Shown: positions 18,185-30,100 of the stretch, in pieces
Position numbering within the stretch: the stretch's first letter is position 1
Layout of the letters: every line of letters begins with the position of its first letter
Source of the DNA: Stenotrophomonas sp. ZAC14D1_NAIMI4_1
GTDB taxonomy: Bacteria > Pseudomonadota > Gammaproteobacteria > Xanthomonadales > Xanthomonadaceae
Assembly: GCF_003086775.1 (NCBI RefSeq)
Contig: NZ_CP026001.1
Span: 4,182,125-4,246,124, forward strand
DNA: 64,000 nucleotides
Reading direction: 5' to 3'
Made by a program: the position numbers and the translations under genes
Notes under the pieces: model-generated
Told to the model about the DNA's origin: nothing
Database searches by the model: none
The model's input: the letters and a program-made list of their open reading frames with translations, nothing else

Positions 18185-21100
18185 TCAGCGCCCCTCCCCG
18201 CTGTTGGGGCCGGCCGGCGGTGGCCCGCTGGGCGGTTCGATCGTCAGTTGCTGCAGGACGCGGCCATCGCCGCCATGCACCTCGATGCGGGTGGCGGCGG
18301 CGACGTCGGCCGGCAGGCGGCTGGCCAGTGCGCCACGCACCGCCTGCGCACGCTGCCGGGCCAGGGCTTCCTCGCCCGCCGTGGCGACCAGCAGCACGCG
18401 GCCACCGCCGCGCGCCAGCAGTGCCTGGGCGGCCTTGTCCAGCACGCTGGCGCGGTCGGCGGCCAGCGTGGCGCTGCCCGGCGCGAACAGCGCCTGGCCC
18501 AGTTCCACCCGCGCCGGGCGGGGCACCACGGCGGCAGGCGTACCTTCGCGGCTCAGCGCGCCGTCGGGCATGTGCACGCCGAAGTCGAAGCGCGCCGGCA
18601 GGCCGGGGGTGATGCGCCGTACCAGCGGGTTGGGCGTGGTGAAGCGCGCACCGGCCGGCAGCGTCGACGGATCGACCTTGAGGATGAAGTTGCGGCCGCG
18701 TGCTTCGCCGCCCGGGATGCCGACCAGGTGGTAGCGCCCGAACGCATCGGTTTCCATCACCAGGCCTTCCACCGCCGCTACGCGCACGCCCGGGATGCCG
18801 CGTTCGCCGTCGTCCTGGATGCCGTTGCCGTTGCGGTCGTCGAACACACTGCCGATGATCAGGCTTTCATCCAGCAGCGGATCCACGCTGACATCGACGT
18901 CGGCCGTGGCCACGTTGGCGATGCTGCGGTTCTGCCCGTCGATGGCGGTGATGCGGTTGGTGTGCACGCCGGTGCCGGTGCCTGCGCCGACGCGCAGGTA
19001 GTACACCACCGTGGCGCGCTCGCCCACCGGCACGTCGATGCCATCGATGCGCAGCGGCTGCACACCACTGATGCGCGCATCGTTGTCGGCATCGCGCACC
19101 GCGAAGCCACCGCTGACGAAGGTGAAGCCCGGCGGCAGCGTATCCAGCAGCGTGGCGCCGTTGGCATCGACCTCGCCCACGTTGTCGATGGTGACGGTGT
19201 AGCGCACCAGGTCGCCGATCTGCGCACTGCGCTTGGCGGCCACCTTGGTCAGGCGCAGCACGGCCTGCTGGCCGGCCACGGTCACCGCCACGTTGGCTTC
19301 GGCACACAACGGGGTCGGCACGCTCAGGTCGCAGACGCGGTAGCGGAAGCTGTCGGTACCGCTGAAGTCCGCGGCCGGCGTGTACGTGCACACCCCGTTG
19401 GCGCACTGCACGGTGCCGTGTGCGGGTGCGGCAGCCACCTGCAGCGAGGCCGGGTCCAGCGGCGCGCTGCGGGTGGTGTCGTTGGCCAGCACGTTGATCA
19501 GCAGCGGGCCGCTGGTTTCGGCAGTCACCGCGTCATCGACCAGGGTCAGCACGTTGGCATCGACCGTGATGGTCACGCTGGCCGTGGCACACATCGACGG
19601 ATCGGTGGCATCGCACACCTGGTACTCGAACGTCTGCACGCCGGAGAAGTAGGCACGCACGGCGAAGCGGATGCGCCTGTCGGGCAGTACCGTGGCATCG
19701 CCATACGGCGGCGGCGAGGTGATGGTGACGGTGACGCCGGACGGATCCACCGGCGTGCCATCCATGCGGTCGTTGCCGAGCACATCGATCTCGACCACGC
19801 CGTCCTGCGGCAGGTTCACCTGGTCATCCTCGGCCACCACGCCCGGCTCGGCGGCGATGACGGTCACGGTGACGGTACCGACGTCGCAGACGGTGGGCTG
19901 GTTGACCAGGCACAGCGTGTAGGTGGTGCTGTAGCTGCCCGGTGCCAGGCCCGCAGCGACGTCCACCCAGCCATCGGCGCTGAAGGTCAGGGCGTTGGTG
20001 GCCACCGGCACGAAGTTGACCTGGGCCGGGTCGAGCGCGGCACTGTTGAAGGTGTCGTTGGCGAACACGTTGAGCAGGCGGGTGCGCCCTTCCGGCCCGA
20101 CCGGGCCACCCGTATCGTCCACCGCCAGCAGTGCGCCCACCGGGCCCTGCACCAGCACGGTGGCGATGGCGGTGGTGCAGTTGGTCGGCACGCCGTTCTC
20201 GCACAGCTGGTAGGCCAGCTGCACCTGCCCGGCCTGTACGCCCGGGGCCACCATGATCTGGCCCTGGTTGTTCATGGTGTAGCCCGGCGTGCTGCCGGTC
20301 AGGCTGGCCACCACGCTGCCCACCGGCGGCGGCGAGACGTTGTTGAAGCTGTCGTTGTCCAGCACCGAGCGGGCGATGGTGCCGCCCACCGAGGGATCGA
20401 CCGGCGTGCTGCTGAAGTCATCGTTCACCGCCAGCACCACGTTGGCCGCGCCGCCCACGTTGAAGATGACGGTGGCCGTGCTGCACAGGGCCGCGTTCGG
20501 CGCGGGCAGGCAGACCTGGTAGGTGAAGCTGACCGGCCCGCTGGTGCCCACCGGCGGCGTGTAGGTGAAGCTGCCATCGGCGTTGAACAGCAGGCCCGCC
20601 GGGGCCGTGCCCTGCACGCTCCACACCGAACCGGCCGGCATGTTGTCGTTGCTGGCTACGCTGTTGGCCAGGGTCTGCCCGGCCTGCACGCTGAAGGCAT
20701 CCGGCTGCGGCGCGGGGCTGACCACCACGGTCACGCTGGCGGTGGCGCAGTTGCCGGGCGCGGCCACTTCGCAGACCTGGTAGGTGACCGTGGTCGGCCC
20801 GGACGTGACGCCGGTGCCGATGCTGATCGTGCCGTCCGGGTTGATGCCGAAGCCGGCCGGTGCGCCCACCAGGGTCAGGGTGACGGTGCCGGCCGCCGGC
20901 GGCGAGGTGCCGTTGAGCGAGTCGTTGGCCAGCACGCTGGGCGTGGTGCCGCCCGGGGCGATGCCGCTGAAGCTGTCATCGCCCGCTACCAGGGTGCCGG
21001 TGTTGACGTTGAGGGTGACCGACGCGGTGCCGCACTGCGCGGCATTGGGTGCGGGCAGGCACACCTGGTAGGTGAAGGTGACCGCGCCGAGGGTGCCGGC

Positions 21101-24100
21101 CGGCGGCGTGTAGGTGAAGCTGCCATCGGCGTTGAACACCAGGCCCGGCGGCGTTGCGCCCTGCACGCTCCAGGTCGAGCCGGCCGGCATGTTGTCGTTG
21201 CCCGCCACCGTGTTCGACAGCACCTGGCCCGCGCGCACGCTGTAGGCATCCGGCTGCGGCGCCGGGCTGACCACCACGCTCACCGTTGCGTTGGCGCAGT
21301 TGCTGGGCGCGGCCACTTCGCACACCTGGTAGGTGATGCTGGTCGGGCCGGACGGCACGCCGCTGCCGATGCTGATCGTGCCATCGGGGTTGATGCTGAT
21401 GCCGGCCGGTGCGCCGACCAGGCCCAGGGTCACCGTGTTCGCCGGCGGCGGGGTGACGCCGTTGAGCGAGTCGTTGCCGAGCACGCTGGGCGTAGTGCCG
21501 CCCGGGGCGATGCCGGGGAAGCTGTCATCGCCGGCCACCAGGGTGCCGGTGTTGACGTTGAGGGTGACCGTGGCGGTGCCGCACAGCGCCGCATCCGGTG
21601 CCGGCAGGCAGGCCTGGTAGGTAAAGGTGACCGCACCGGTGGTGCCCACCGGCGGCTGGTAGGTGAAACTGCCATCGGCGTTGAACACCAGGCCGGCAGG
21701 CGCGGTGCCCTGCAGGCTCCACGTCGAGCCGGCCGGCAGGTTGTCGTTGCCGGCCACCGAGTTCGACACCGTCTGCCCGGCCTGCACGCTGAACGCATCC
21801 GCCTGAGGTACGGGGCTGACCACCACGTTCACCGTGGCGGTGGCGCAGTTGCTGGGCGCTGCCGCTTCACACACGCGGTAGGTCAGCGTGGTGGCCCCGG
21901 AGGTAACGCCACCGCCGATGCTGATGGTGCCGTCGGCATTGATCGCGAAACCGGCCGGCGCACCCACCAGGCCCAGCGTCACCGTCCCGGCGGCCGGCGG
22001 CGACACGCCATTGAGCGAGTCATTGGCCAGCACGCTGGACGTGGTACCGCCCGGGGCGATGCCGCTGAAGCTGTCATTGGCCGCCAGCAGCGTGCCGGTG
22101 CCGATGTTGAAGCTGACCGTGGCGGTGTTGCACAGGGCCGCGTTCGGTGCGGGCAGGCAGGTCTGGTAGGTGAAGCCGACCACGCCGGTGGTGCCGGCCG
22201 GCGGCGCATAGGTGAAGCTGCCGTCGGTGTTGAACACCAGCCCGGCCGGCGTCGCGCCCTGCACGCTGAAGCTGGAGCCGGCGGGCATGCTGTCGTTGCC
22301 CGTCACCGTGTTGGAGAGCACCTGCCCGGCCTGCACGCTGAAGGCATCGGGCTGCGGCGTCGGGCTGACCACCACGGTCACCGTGGCGGTGGCGCAGTTG
22401 CTCGAGGCCGCCGCTTCGCAGACCTGGTAGGTCAACGTGGTGGTGCCTGCAGTGACGCCGGTACCGACGCTGATCGTGCCGTCGGCGGCGATGGTGAAGC
22501 CGGCCGGTGCACCGACCAGGCTGACGGTGACGCTGCCAGCGGCCGGCGGCGACGCGCCATTGAGCGAATCGTTGGCCAGCACGCTGGGCGTGGCGGTGCC
22601 CGGGGCGATACCGGTGAAGCTGTCGTTGCCCGCCACCAGGGTGCCGCTGTTGACGTTGAGGGTGACCGTCGCGGTGCCGCACAGCGCCGCATCCGGTGCT
22701 GGCAGGCAGGCCTGGTAGGTGAAGCTGACCGGGCCGGTCGTGCCCGACGGCGGCGTGTAGCTGAAGCTGCCGTCGCTGTTGAACACAAGGCCCGCCGGCG
22801 TCGTGCCCTGCACGCTCCAGGTCGAACCGGCCGGCATGTTGTCATTGCCGGCCACGTTGTTGTTCACCGACTGCCCTGCCTGCACGCTGAAGGCATCGGC
22901 CTGCGGTGCCGGGCTCACCACCACGTTGACGCTGGCGGTGGCGCAGTTGCTGGACGCGGCCACTTCGCAGATCTGGTAGGTCAGCGTGGTGCTGCCCGAC
23001 ACCACGCCGCTGCCGACGCTGATCGTGCCATCGGGATTGATGCCGAAGCCGGTGGGCGCACCCACCAGGCTCAGCGACACCGACGCAGCCGGCGGCGTCA
23101 CGCCATTGAGCGAGTCGTTGCCGAGCACGCTGGGCGTAGCCGTGCCCGGGGCGATGTTGCTGAAGCTGTCATCGCCGGCCAGCAGCGTGCCGGTGTTGAC
23201 GTTGAGGGTGACCGTCGCGGTGCCGCAGACGCTGCCGTTCGGCGCCGGCAGGCAGGCCTGGTAGCTGAAGGTCACGGCACCGAGGGTGCCGGCCGGCGGC
23301 GTGTAGCTGAAGCTGCCATCGGCGTTGAACACCAGGCCGGCCGGCGCCGTGCCCTGCACGCTCCAGGTAGAACCGGCCGGCATGTTGTCGTTGCCGGCCA
23401 CGTTGTTGACCAGCTGCTGGCCGGCCTGCACCGAGAACGCATCAGCCTGCGGCGTCGGGCTGACCACCACGGTGACACTGGCGGTATCGCAGTTGTTGGC
23501 GGCCGCCGCTTCGCACAGCTGGTAGCGCAGCGTGGTGGAACCGGCCAGCACGCCGCTGCCGACAGTGATCGTGCCATCCGGGTTGAGGGTGAAGCCGGCC
23601 GGTGCGCCCACCAGCGACAGCCGCACATCGGCCGCCGGGGCCGGGCTGGCGCCATTGAGGCGGTCATTGGCCAGCACGCTGGCCGCCGACGTGCCACCGG
23701 CAACCACGCCGGTGATGACGTCATCGCCAGCCACCAGGTCGCCGTTGTTGATGTTGAGGGTGAACGTGGTGGTGCCGCACAGTGCCGCGTTCGGTGCCGG
23801 CAGGCAGGCCTGGTAGGTCACTGTGATCGGCCCGGCAGTGCCGGCCGGCGGTGCATAGGTGAAGCTGCCATTGGCGTCGAAGGTCAGCCCAGCCGGTGCG
23901 GTGCCCTGCACGCTCCAGGTGGAACCCACCGGCATGTTGTCGTTGCCGGCCACGCTGTTGGCCAGCGTCTGCCCGGCCTGCACGGCGAAGGCATCCGGCT
24001 GCGGCGCCGGGCTGACCACCACCAGCACGCTGGCGGTGTCGCAGTTGGCCGGCGAGGCGGCCTCGCAGATCCGGTAGGTCAGCGTGGTCGGGCCGGACTG

Positions 24101-27100
24101 CACGCCGGTGCCCACGGTGATCAAGCCATCGGCACTGATCGAGAAGCCGGCCGGTGCCCCGACCAGGGCCAGCGTCACCGTACCGGCAGCCGGCGGCGAC
24201 ACGCCGTTGAGCGAATCGTTGGCCAGCACGCTGGTGCCCACGGTGCTGCCCGGCGCGATGTTGCTGAAGCTGTCGTCGCCGGCCACGAGGGTGCCGTTGT
24301 TGATCGTGAGGGTGGCGGTGGTGACGCCACAGACTGCCGCGTTCGGCGCAGGCAGGCAGACCTGGTAATCGAAGGTGACCACGCCCAGGCGACCCGCCGG
24401 CGGCGTGTAGGTGAAGGCACCGGTGGCGGTCATCACCAGGCCATCCGGCGCGGTGCCCTGCACGCTGTACTGCGCACCCGGCGGCACGTTGTCGTTGCCC
24501 GCCACGCTGTCCGACAGCGTCTGCCCGACCTGCACGGCGAAGGCATCCGGCTGCGGCGACGGACGGACCACCACGGTGACGCTGGCGGTGTCGCAGTTGT
24601 TGGCCGCAGCGGCTTCGCAGATCTGGTAGGTCAGGGTGACCGGGCCGGAGACCGCGCTGGACGGCACGCTGATCGTGCCCTGCGGGGTGATCGCATAGCC
24701 GGCCGGCGCGCCGACCAGGCTCAGCACCACCGTGGCATCGGCCGGCGGCGACACACCATTGAGCGAATCATTGGCCAGCACGCTGGTGCTGGAGGTGCTG
24801 CCGGCGACCACTCCGGACAGGGTGTCGTCCGCGGCGACCAGCGCGCCGTTGTTGATGTTGAGGGTAAGCGTGGCGGTGCCACACAGGTTGGCGTTGGGTG
24901 CCGGCAGGCAGACCTGGTAGGCCACCACCACCGGACCGCTGGTCCCGGCCGGCGGCGCATAGGTGTAGCTGCCATCGGCGTTGAAGCTGAAACCGGCCGG
25001 CGGCGTGCCCGGCAGGCTCCAGCTGGAACCAGCCGGCATGTTGTCGTTGCTGGCCACGCTGGCGCTGAGGCTCTGCCCCACCTGCACGGCGGCGGCATCA
25101 TCCTGCGGTGCCGGGTTGACCACCACGGTGACGCTGGCATTGGCACAGTTGCCCGGCGCCACGGCTTCGCAGATCTGGTAGGTCAGCGTGGTCGGGCCGG
25201 ACATCGCACCGCTGCCCGCGGTGATGGTGCCGTTCGGATTGAGGGTGAACGCGGCCGGCGCACCGACCAGGCTCAGCACCACGTCGCCCGGCGCAGGCGG
25301 GCTGACGCCGTTGAGCGAATCGTTGGCCAGCACACTGGCGGCGGACGTGCCGCCCGGGGCAATGCCGGCCAGCGTGTCGTCACCGGCCAGCAGGGTGCCG
25401 TTGCTGACGTTCAGCGTGGCCTGTGCGGTGGCGCAGTTCGCGGCATTCGGTGCGGCCAGGCAGGCCTGGTAGAGGAAGGTGACCGCGCCGGTGACGCCGC
25501 TCGGCGGCGTGTAGCTGAAGCTGCCATCGGTGTTGAACACCAGGCCGGCCGGCGTGGCGCCCTGCACCGTCCAACTGGAACCGGCCGGCATGTTGTCGTT
25601 GCCGGCCACGCTGGCCGACAGCACCTGCCCGGCCTGCACGCCGAACACATCGGCCTGCGGTGCCGGCAGGATCACCAGCGCGATGCTGGCAGTGTCGCAG
25701 TTGCCGGCCGACGCCGCCTCGCAGGCCTGGTAGGTCAGGGTCAGCGGGCCGGACACGATGCCGGCAGGCACGGTCAGCACGCCATCGGCCGCGAGCACGA
25801 AGCCGGCCGGTGCGCCGACCAGGCTCACCAGCACCGTACCGGCGGCCGGCGGCGAGACGTTGTTGAGCGCATCGTTGGCCAGCACGCTGGTACCGGTGCT
25901 GCCGCCCGGCGCGACGGTGAAGCTGTCATCGGCCGCCGCCAGCGTGCCGTCGTTGATGTTGAGCGTCACCGTGGCCGTGCCGCACAGCGCCGCATCCGGC
26001 GCAGGCAGGCAGGCCTGGTAGGAGAAGGTCACCGGGCTGGGCGTATTGGCCGGCGCCGTATAGGTGAAGCTGCCATCGTTGTTGAAGGACAGGCCGGCCG
26101 GCACGGTGCCCTGCACCGAGAACTGCGAGCCGGTGGGCAGGTTGTCGTTGGCGGCCACGTTGCCGTTGCTGATGGTGCCCGCCGCCAGCACCGAATAGGC
26201 ATCGGCCTGCGGCGAGGGGCTGATCACCAGCGCCACCGTGGCGGTGTCGCAGTTGCTCGGCGCGGCAGCTTCGCAGATCTGGTAGGTCAGCGTGGTGGCG
26301 CCGGACAGCACGCCACCCGGCACGGCGATGGTGCCGTCGGGATTGATGACGAAGCCGGCCGGCGCGCCGACCAGGCTGAGCTGCACGCTGGCGGCCACCG
26401 GCGGCGTGCCGTTGAGGCTGTCGTTGGCCAGCACGCTGGCCGTGGTGCCGCCGGCCGCGATGCCGCTGAAGCTGTCGTTGGCGGCGGCCAGGGTGCCGGT
26501 GTTGACGTTGATGGTGGCCGTAGCGGTGCTGCACACCGCCGTGTTGGGCGCCGGCAGGCAGGCCTGGTAGGTGAAGGTGACCGCCCCGAGGGTGCCCACC
26601 GGCGGCGTGTAGTTGAAGCTGCCATCGGCAGTGAACGCCAGCCCGGCCGGCGGGGTGCCCTGCACCGCCCAGCTGGAGCCCGGCGGCAGGTTGTCGTTGG
26701 TGGCCACGCTGGCACCGGTCAGGCTCGCGCCGGCCTGCACCGCGAACGCATCGGCCTGCGGCGCCGGGGTCACCACGAAGGTGATGGCCGCGGTGGCGCA
26801 GTTGGTCGGCGATGCGGTCTCGCACAGCTGGTAGGTCAGCGTGGTGGCGCCGGCCGGCGCGCTGGCCGGAATCTGCACGCTGCCATCGTTGTTGATGATG
26901 AAGCCGGCCGGCGGCGCCACCAGCAGCAGCTGCACGGTCGCCGACGGCGGCGGGGTAACGCCGTTGAGGACGTCGTTGGCCAGCACGCTGGGCGTCACCG
27001 AGCCGGCCGTCAGCGGCGCGGCGAACGCATCGTCGGTGGCGACGATCGCACTGACGGCGATGGTGAGGGTTGCCGTGGCGGTGCCGCACACGGCGGCATC

Positions 27101-30100
27101 CGGCGCGGGCAGGCAGGCCTGGTAGCTGAAGGTGACCGGGCCCAGGGTGCCCGCCGGCGGCGTATAGGTGAAGCTGCCATTGGCGTTGAACACCAGGCCC
27201 TGCGGCGGCGACGGCACGTTCCAGGTGGAACCGGCGGGCATCGCGTCATTGCCGGCGACGTTGCCGGTATTGGCCTGGCCGGCCTGCACGCTGATGGTGT
27301 CGTTCTGCGGCGTCGGCCGCACCACCAGTGCGATGCTGGCGGTGGCGCAGTTGTTGGCCGCCGCCGTTTCGCACACCTGGTAGGTCAACGTGGTGGCGCC
27401 ACTGGCCGCATCGGCCGGCACCGACACCGTGCCGGTGGGGCTGATGCTGAAACCAGCCGGTGCGCCCACCAGCGTCAGTGCCACATTGGCCGGTGCCGGC
27501 GGGCTGACGCCATTGAGGGTGTCGTTGGCCAGCACGCTGGCGGTGGCAGCACCCGGCACGATCGCACCGAAGCTGTCGTTGTTGGCCAGCAGGGCACCGT
27601 TGTTGATGTTCAGTGTCGCCGTGGCGGTCGCGCATACCGCGCTGTTCGGCGCAGGCAGGCAGGCCTGGTAGACGAAGCTGGTCGGGCTGGTGGTACCCGC
27701 CGGCGGCGCATAGGTGAAGCTGCCATCGGCGTTGAACGTCACGCCGGCCGGCGGCGTGCCCTGCAGGGCGAAGGTCGAGCCCACCGGCATGCCGTCATTG
27801 CTGGCCACGTTGGCCGTGACCGACAGGCCCGCCTGCACGGCGAAGGCATCGTTGGCCGGCGCCGGCGCGACCACCAGGGCCACGTTGGCAGTGGCGCAGT
27901 TGGTCGTGGCCGCCGCTTCGCAGACCTGGTAGGTCAGCGAGATGGCGCCCGATGCAGTGCCGGTGGCCACGGCGATCGTGCCATCGGCGGCAATCGAGAA
28001 ACCGGACGGCGCACCGACCAGGCTGAGCACCACCTCGTCCGCCGCCGGCGTCGCGCTGTTGAGCGTGTCGTTGCCCAGCACGCTGGACGTGGCGCTGCCA
28101 GCAGCGACCGGTGCGGTGATGGTGTCGTCCACCGCGACCAGGGTGCCGCTGTTGACATTGAGGGTGGCGGTGGCAGTGGCGCAGGCGCCGCTGTCGGGCG
28201 CGGCCAGGCACACCTGGTAGCTGAAGGTGACCGCACCGCTGAAGCCCGTCGCCGGGGCGAAGATGAAGCTGCCATCGGCGTTGAACTGCAGCCCGGGCGG
28301 CGGCGTGCCGACCACGCTGAACTGCGCGCCGCTGCCGACGTTGTCGTTGCCCGCCACCGAACTGGCCAGGTCCACGCCGGCCGGCGTGGACAGGGCATCG
28401 TCGACGGCCGACGGTGCCACCACCAGGCGCAGCGTGGCAGTGGCGCAGTTGCCCGGCGCTGCGGCTTCGCACAGCTGGTAGGTCAGCGTGCGGCCACCGG
28501 CCGGCACGCCTGCGGCAACGCTCACGGTGCCATCCGGGTTGAGGCTGATGCCGGCCGGTGCACCGGCCAGGCTCAGCAGCACATCGGCGGCGGCCGGCGG
28601 CGTGCTGCCATTCAGTGCATCGTTGAGCAGCACCGACGGCGTGCTGCCACCGGTCACCGGGTTGACCGGCGCGCTGCTGAAATCATCGTTGTTGGCTGCC
28701 AGGCTGCCGACCGTGATGTTGATGCTGGCCGTGGCGGTGGCGCACAGCGCGTTGTTCGGTGCCGGCAGGCAGACCTGGTAGGTGAAGGTGATCGGGCTGG
28801 CCGCGTTGACCGGCGGCAGGTAGGTGAAGCTGCCACCGCCGCCGAAGCTCAGGCCGGCCGGTGTGGCGCCGACGATGGTGAACACCGCACCGGCCGGCAC
28901 GTTGTCGTTGTCACCGACACTGCCGTTCAACGGTTGGCCGGCGGCAGTGGAATAGCTGTCGTTCTGTGCCGACGGCGTCACCACCAGGCGGATGCTGGCA
29001 CTGGCGCAGTTGCTGGGCGCAGCGGTTTCGCAGATCTGGTAGCTCAGCACCGTGGCGCCGGCGGCGGCGCTGGCGGGCACCTGCAGCAGGCCCGCCGTGG
29101 TCAGCGCATAGCCCGACGGCGCGCCCACCAGGGCCAGGGTGACGCTGCCGGCCGGCGGCGGCACGCCGCCATTGAGGCTGTCATTGACCAGCACGCTGGT
29201 GCTGCTGGTCGCGCCCGGCGCCAGCGGCGTCGCGCTGAAGTCGTCGTCCATCGCCATCAGGGTGCCGGCGTTGACGTTGATGGTCGCCCCGGCCGTGCTG
29301 CACAGCGCACCGTCCGGTGCCGGCAGGCAGGCCTGGTAACTGAAGCTCACCGGCCCGGTGAAACCGGCCGGCGGCGTGTACTGGAAGGTGCCGTCGCGGC
29401 CCAGCTGCAGGCCGTCCGGCGTGGTGCCCGACACCGTGAACACCGCGCCCACCGGCGCATTGTCATTGCTGGCCACGCTGCCCGACAACAGCTGCCCGGC
29501 CGGCGTGGAGAACACATCGGCCACGGCGGTGGGCGAAACCACCAGGCGGATCTGCGCCGAATCGCAGTTGCTCGGCAGCGCGGTTTCGCACAGCTGGTAG
29601 GTCAGCGTCAGCGCGCCCGACGGCACGCCCGCATCGACGTTCAACACCCCGTTGGCATCCAGGGTGAAGCCCGACGGCGCGCCGACCAGGCTCAGCAGCA
29701 CATCGGCCGATGCCGGCGGCTGGGTACCGTTGAGGCTGTCGTTGAGCAGCACCGACAACGTGCTGCCACCACCGGCACCGATCGGCGTGGCACGGAAGTC
29801 ATCATCACCGGCGACCAGGGTGCCGGCGTTGACGTTGAGGGTGACCGTCGCGCCCGCGCACACCGTGCCGTTCGGCGCCGGCAGGCAGGCCTGGTAGGCG
29901 AAGGTGACGATGCCCTGGGTGCCGGCCGGCGGCGTGTAGGTGAACGCACCGCCAGCGGCCAGCACCAGGCCCGCCGGCGCGGTGCCGGTAACGCTGAAGG
30001 TGGCACCGGCGGGGACATTGTCGTTGCTGCCGACATTGCCGCTGACCGGCACGCCCACCGCGGTGCTGACGTTGTCATTCACCGCCACCGGTGCCAGCAG

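Noticed and set aside
14371..18612. A plus-strand open frame of about 1,410 codons antisense to the barrel gene
   Set aside because: The composition is rich in His, Gln, Arg and Ala as in other antisense frames here, and no family features were seen. The minus strand encodes a coherent exported protein.
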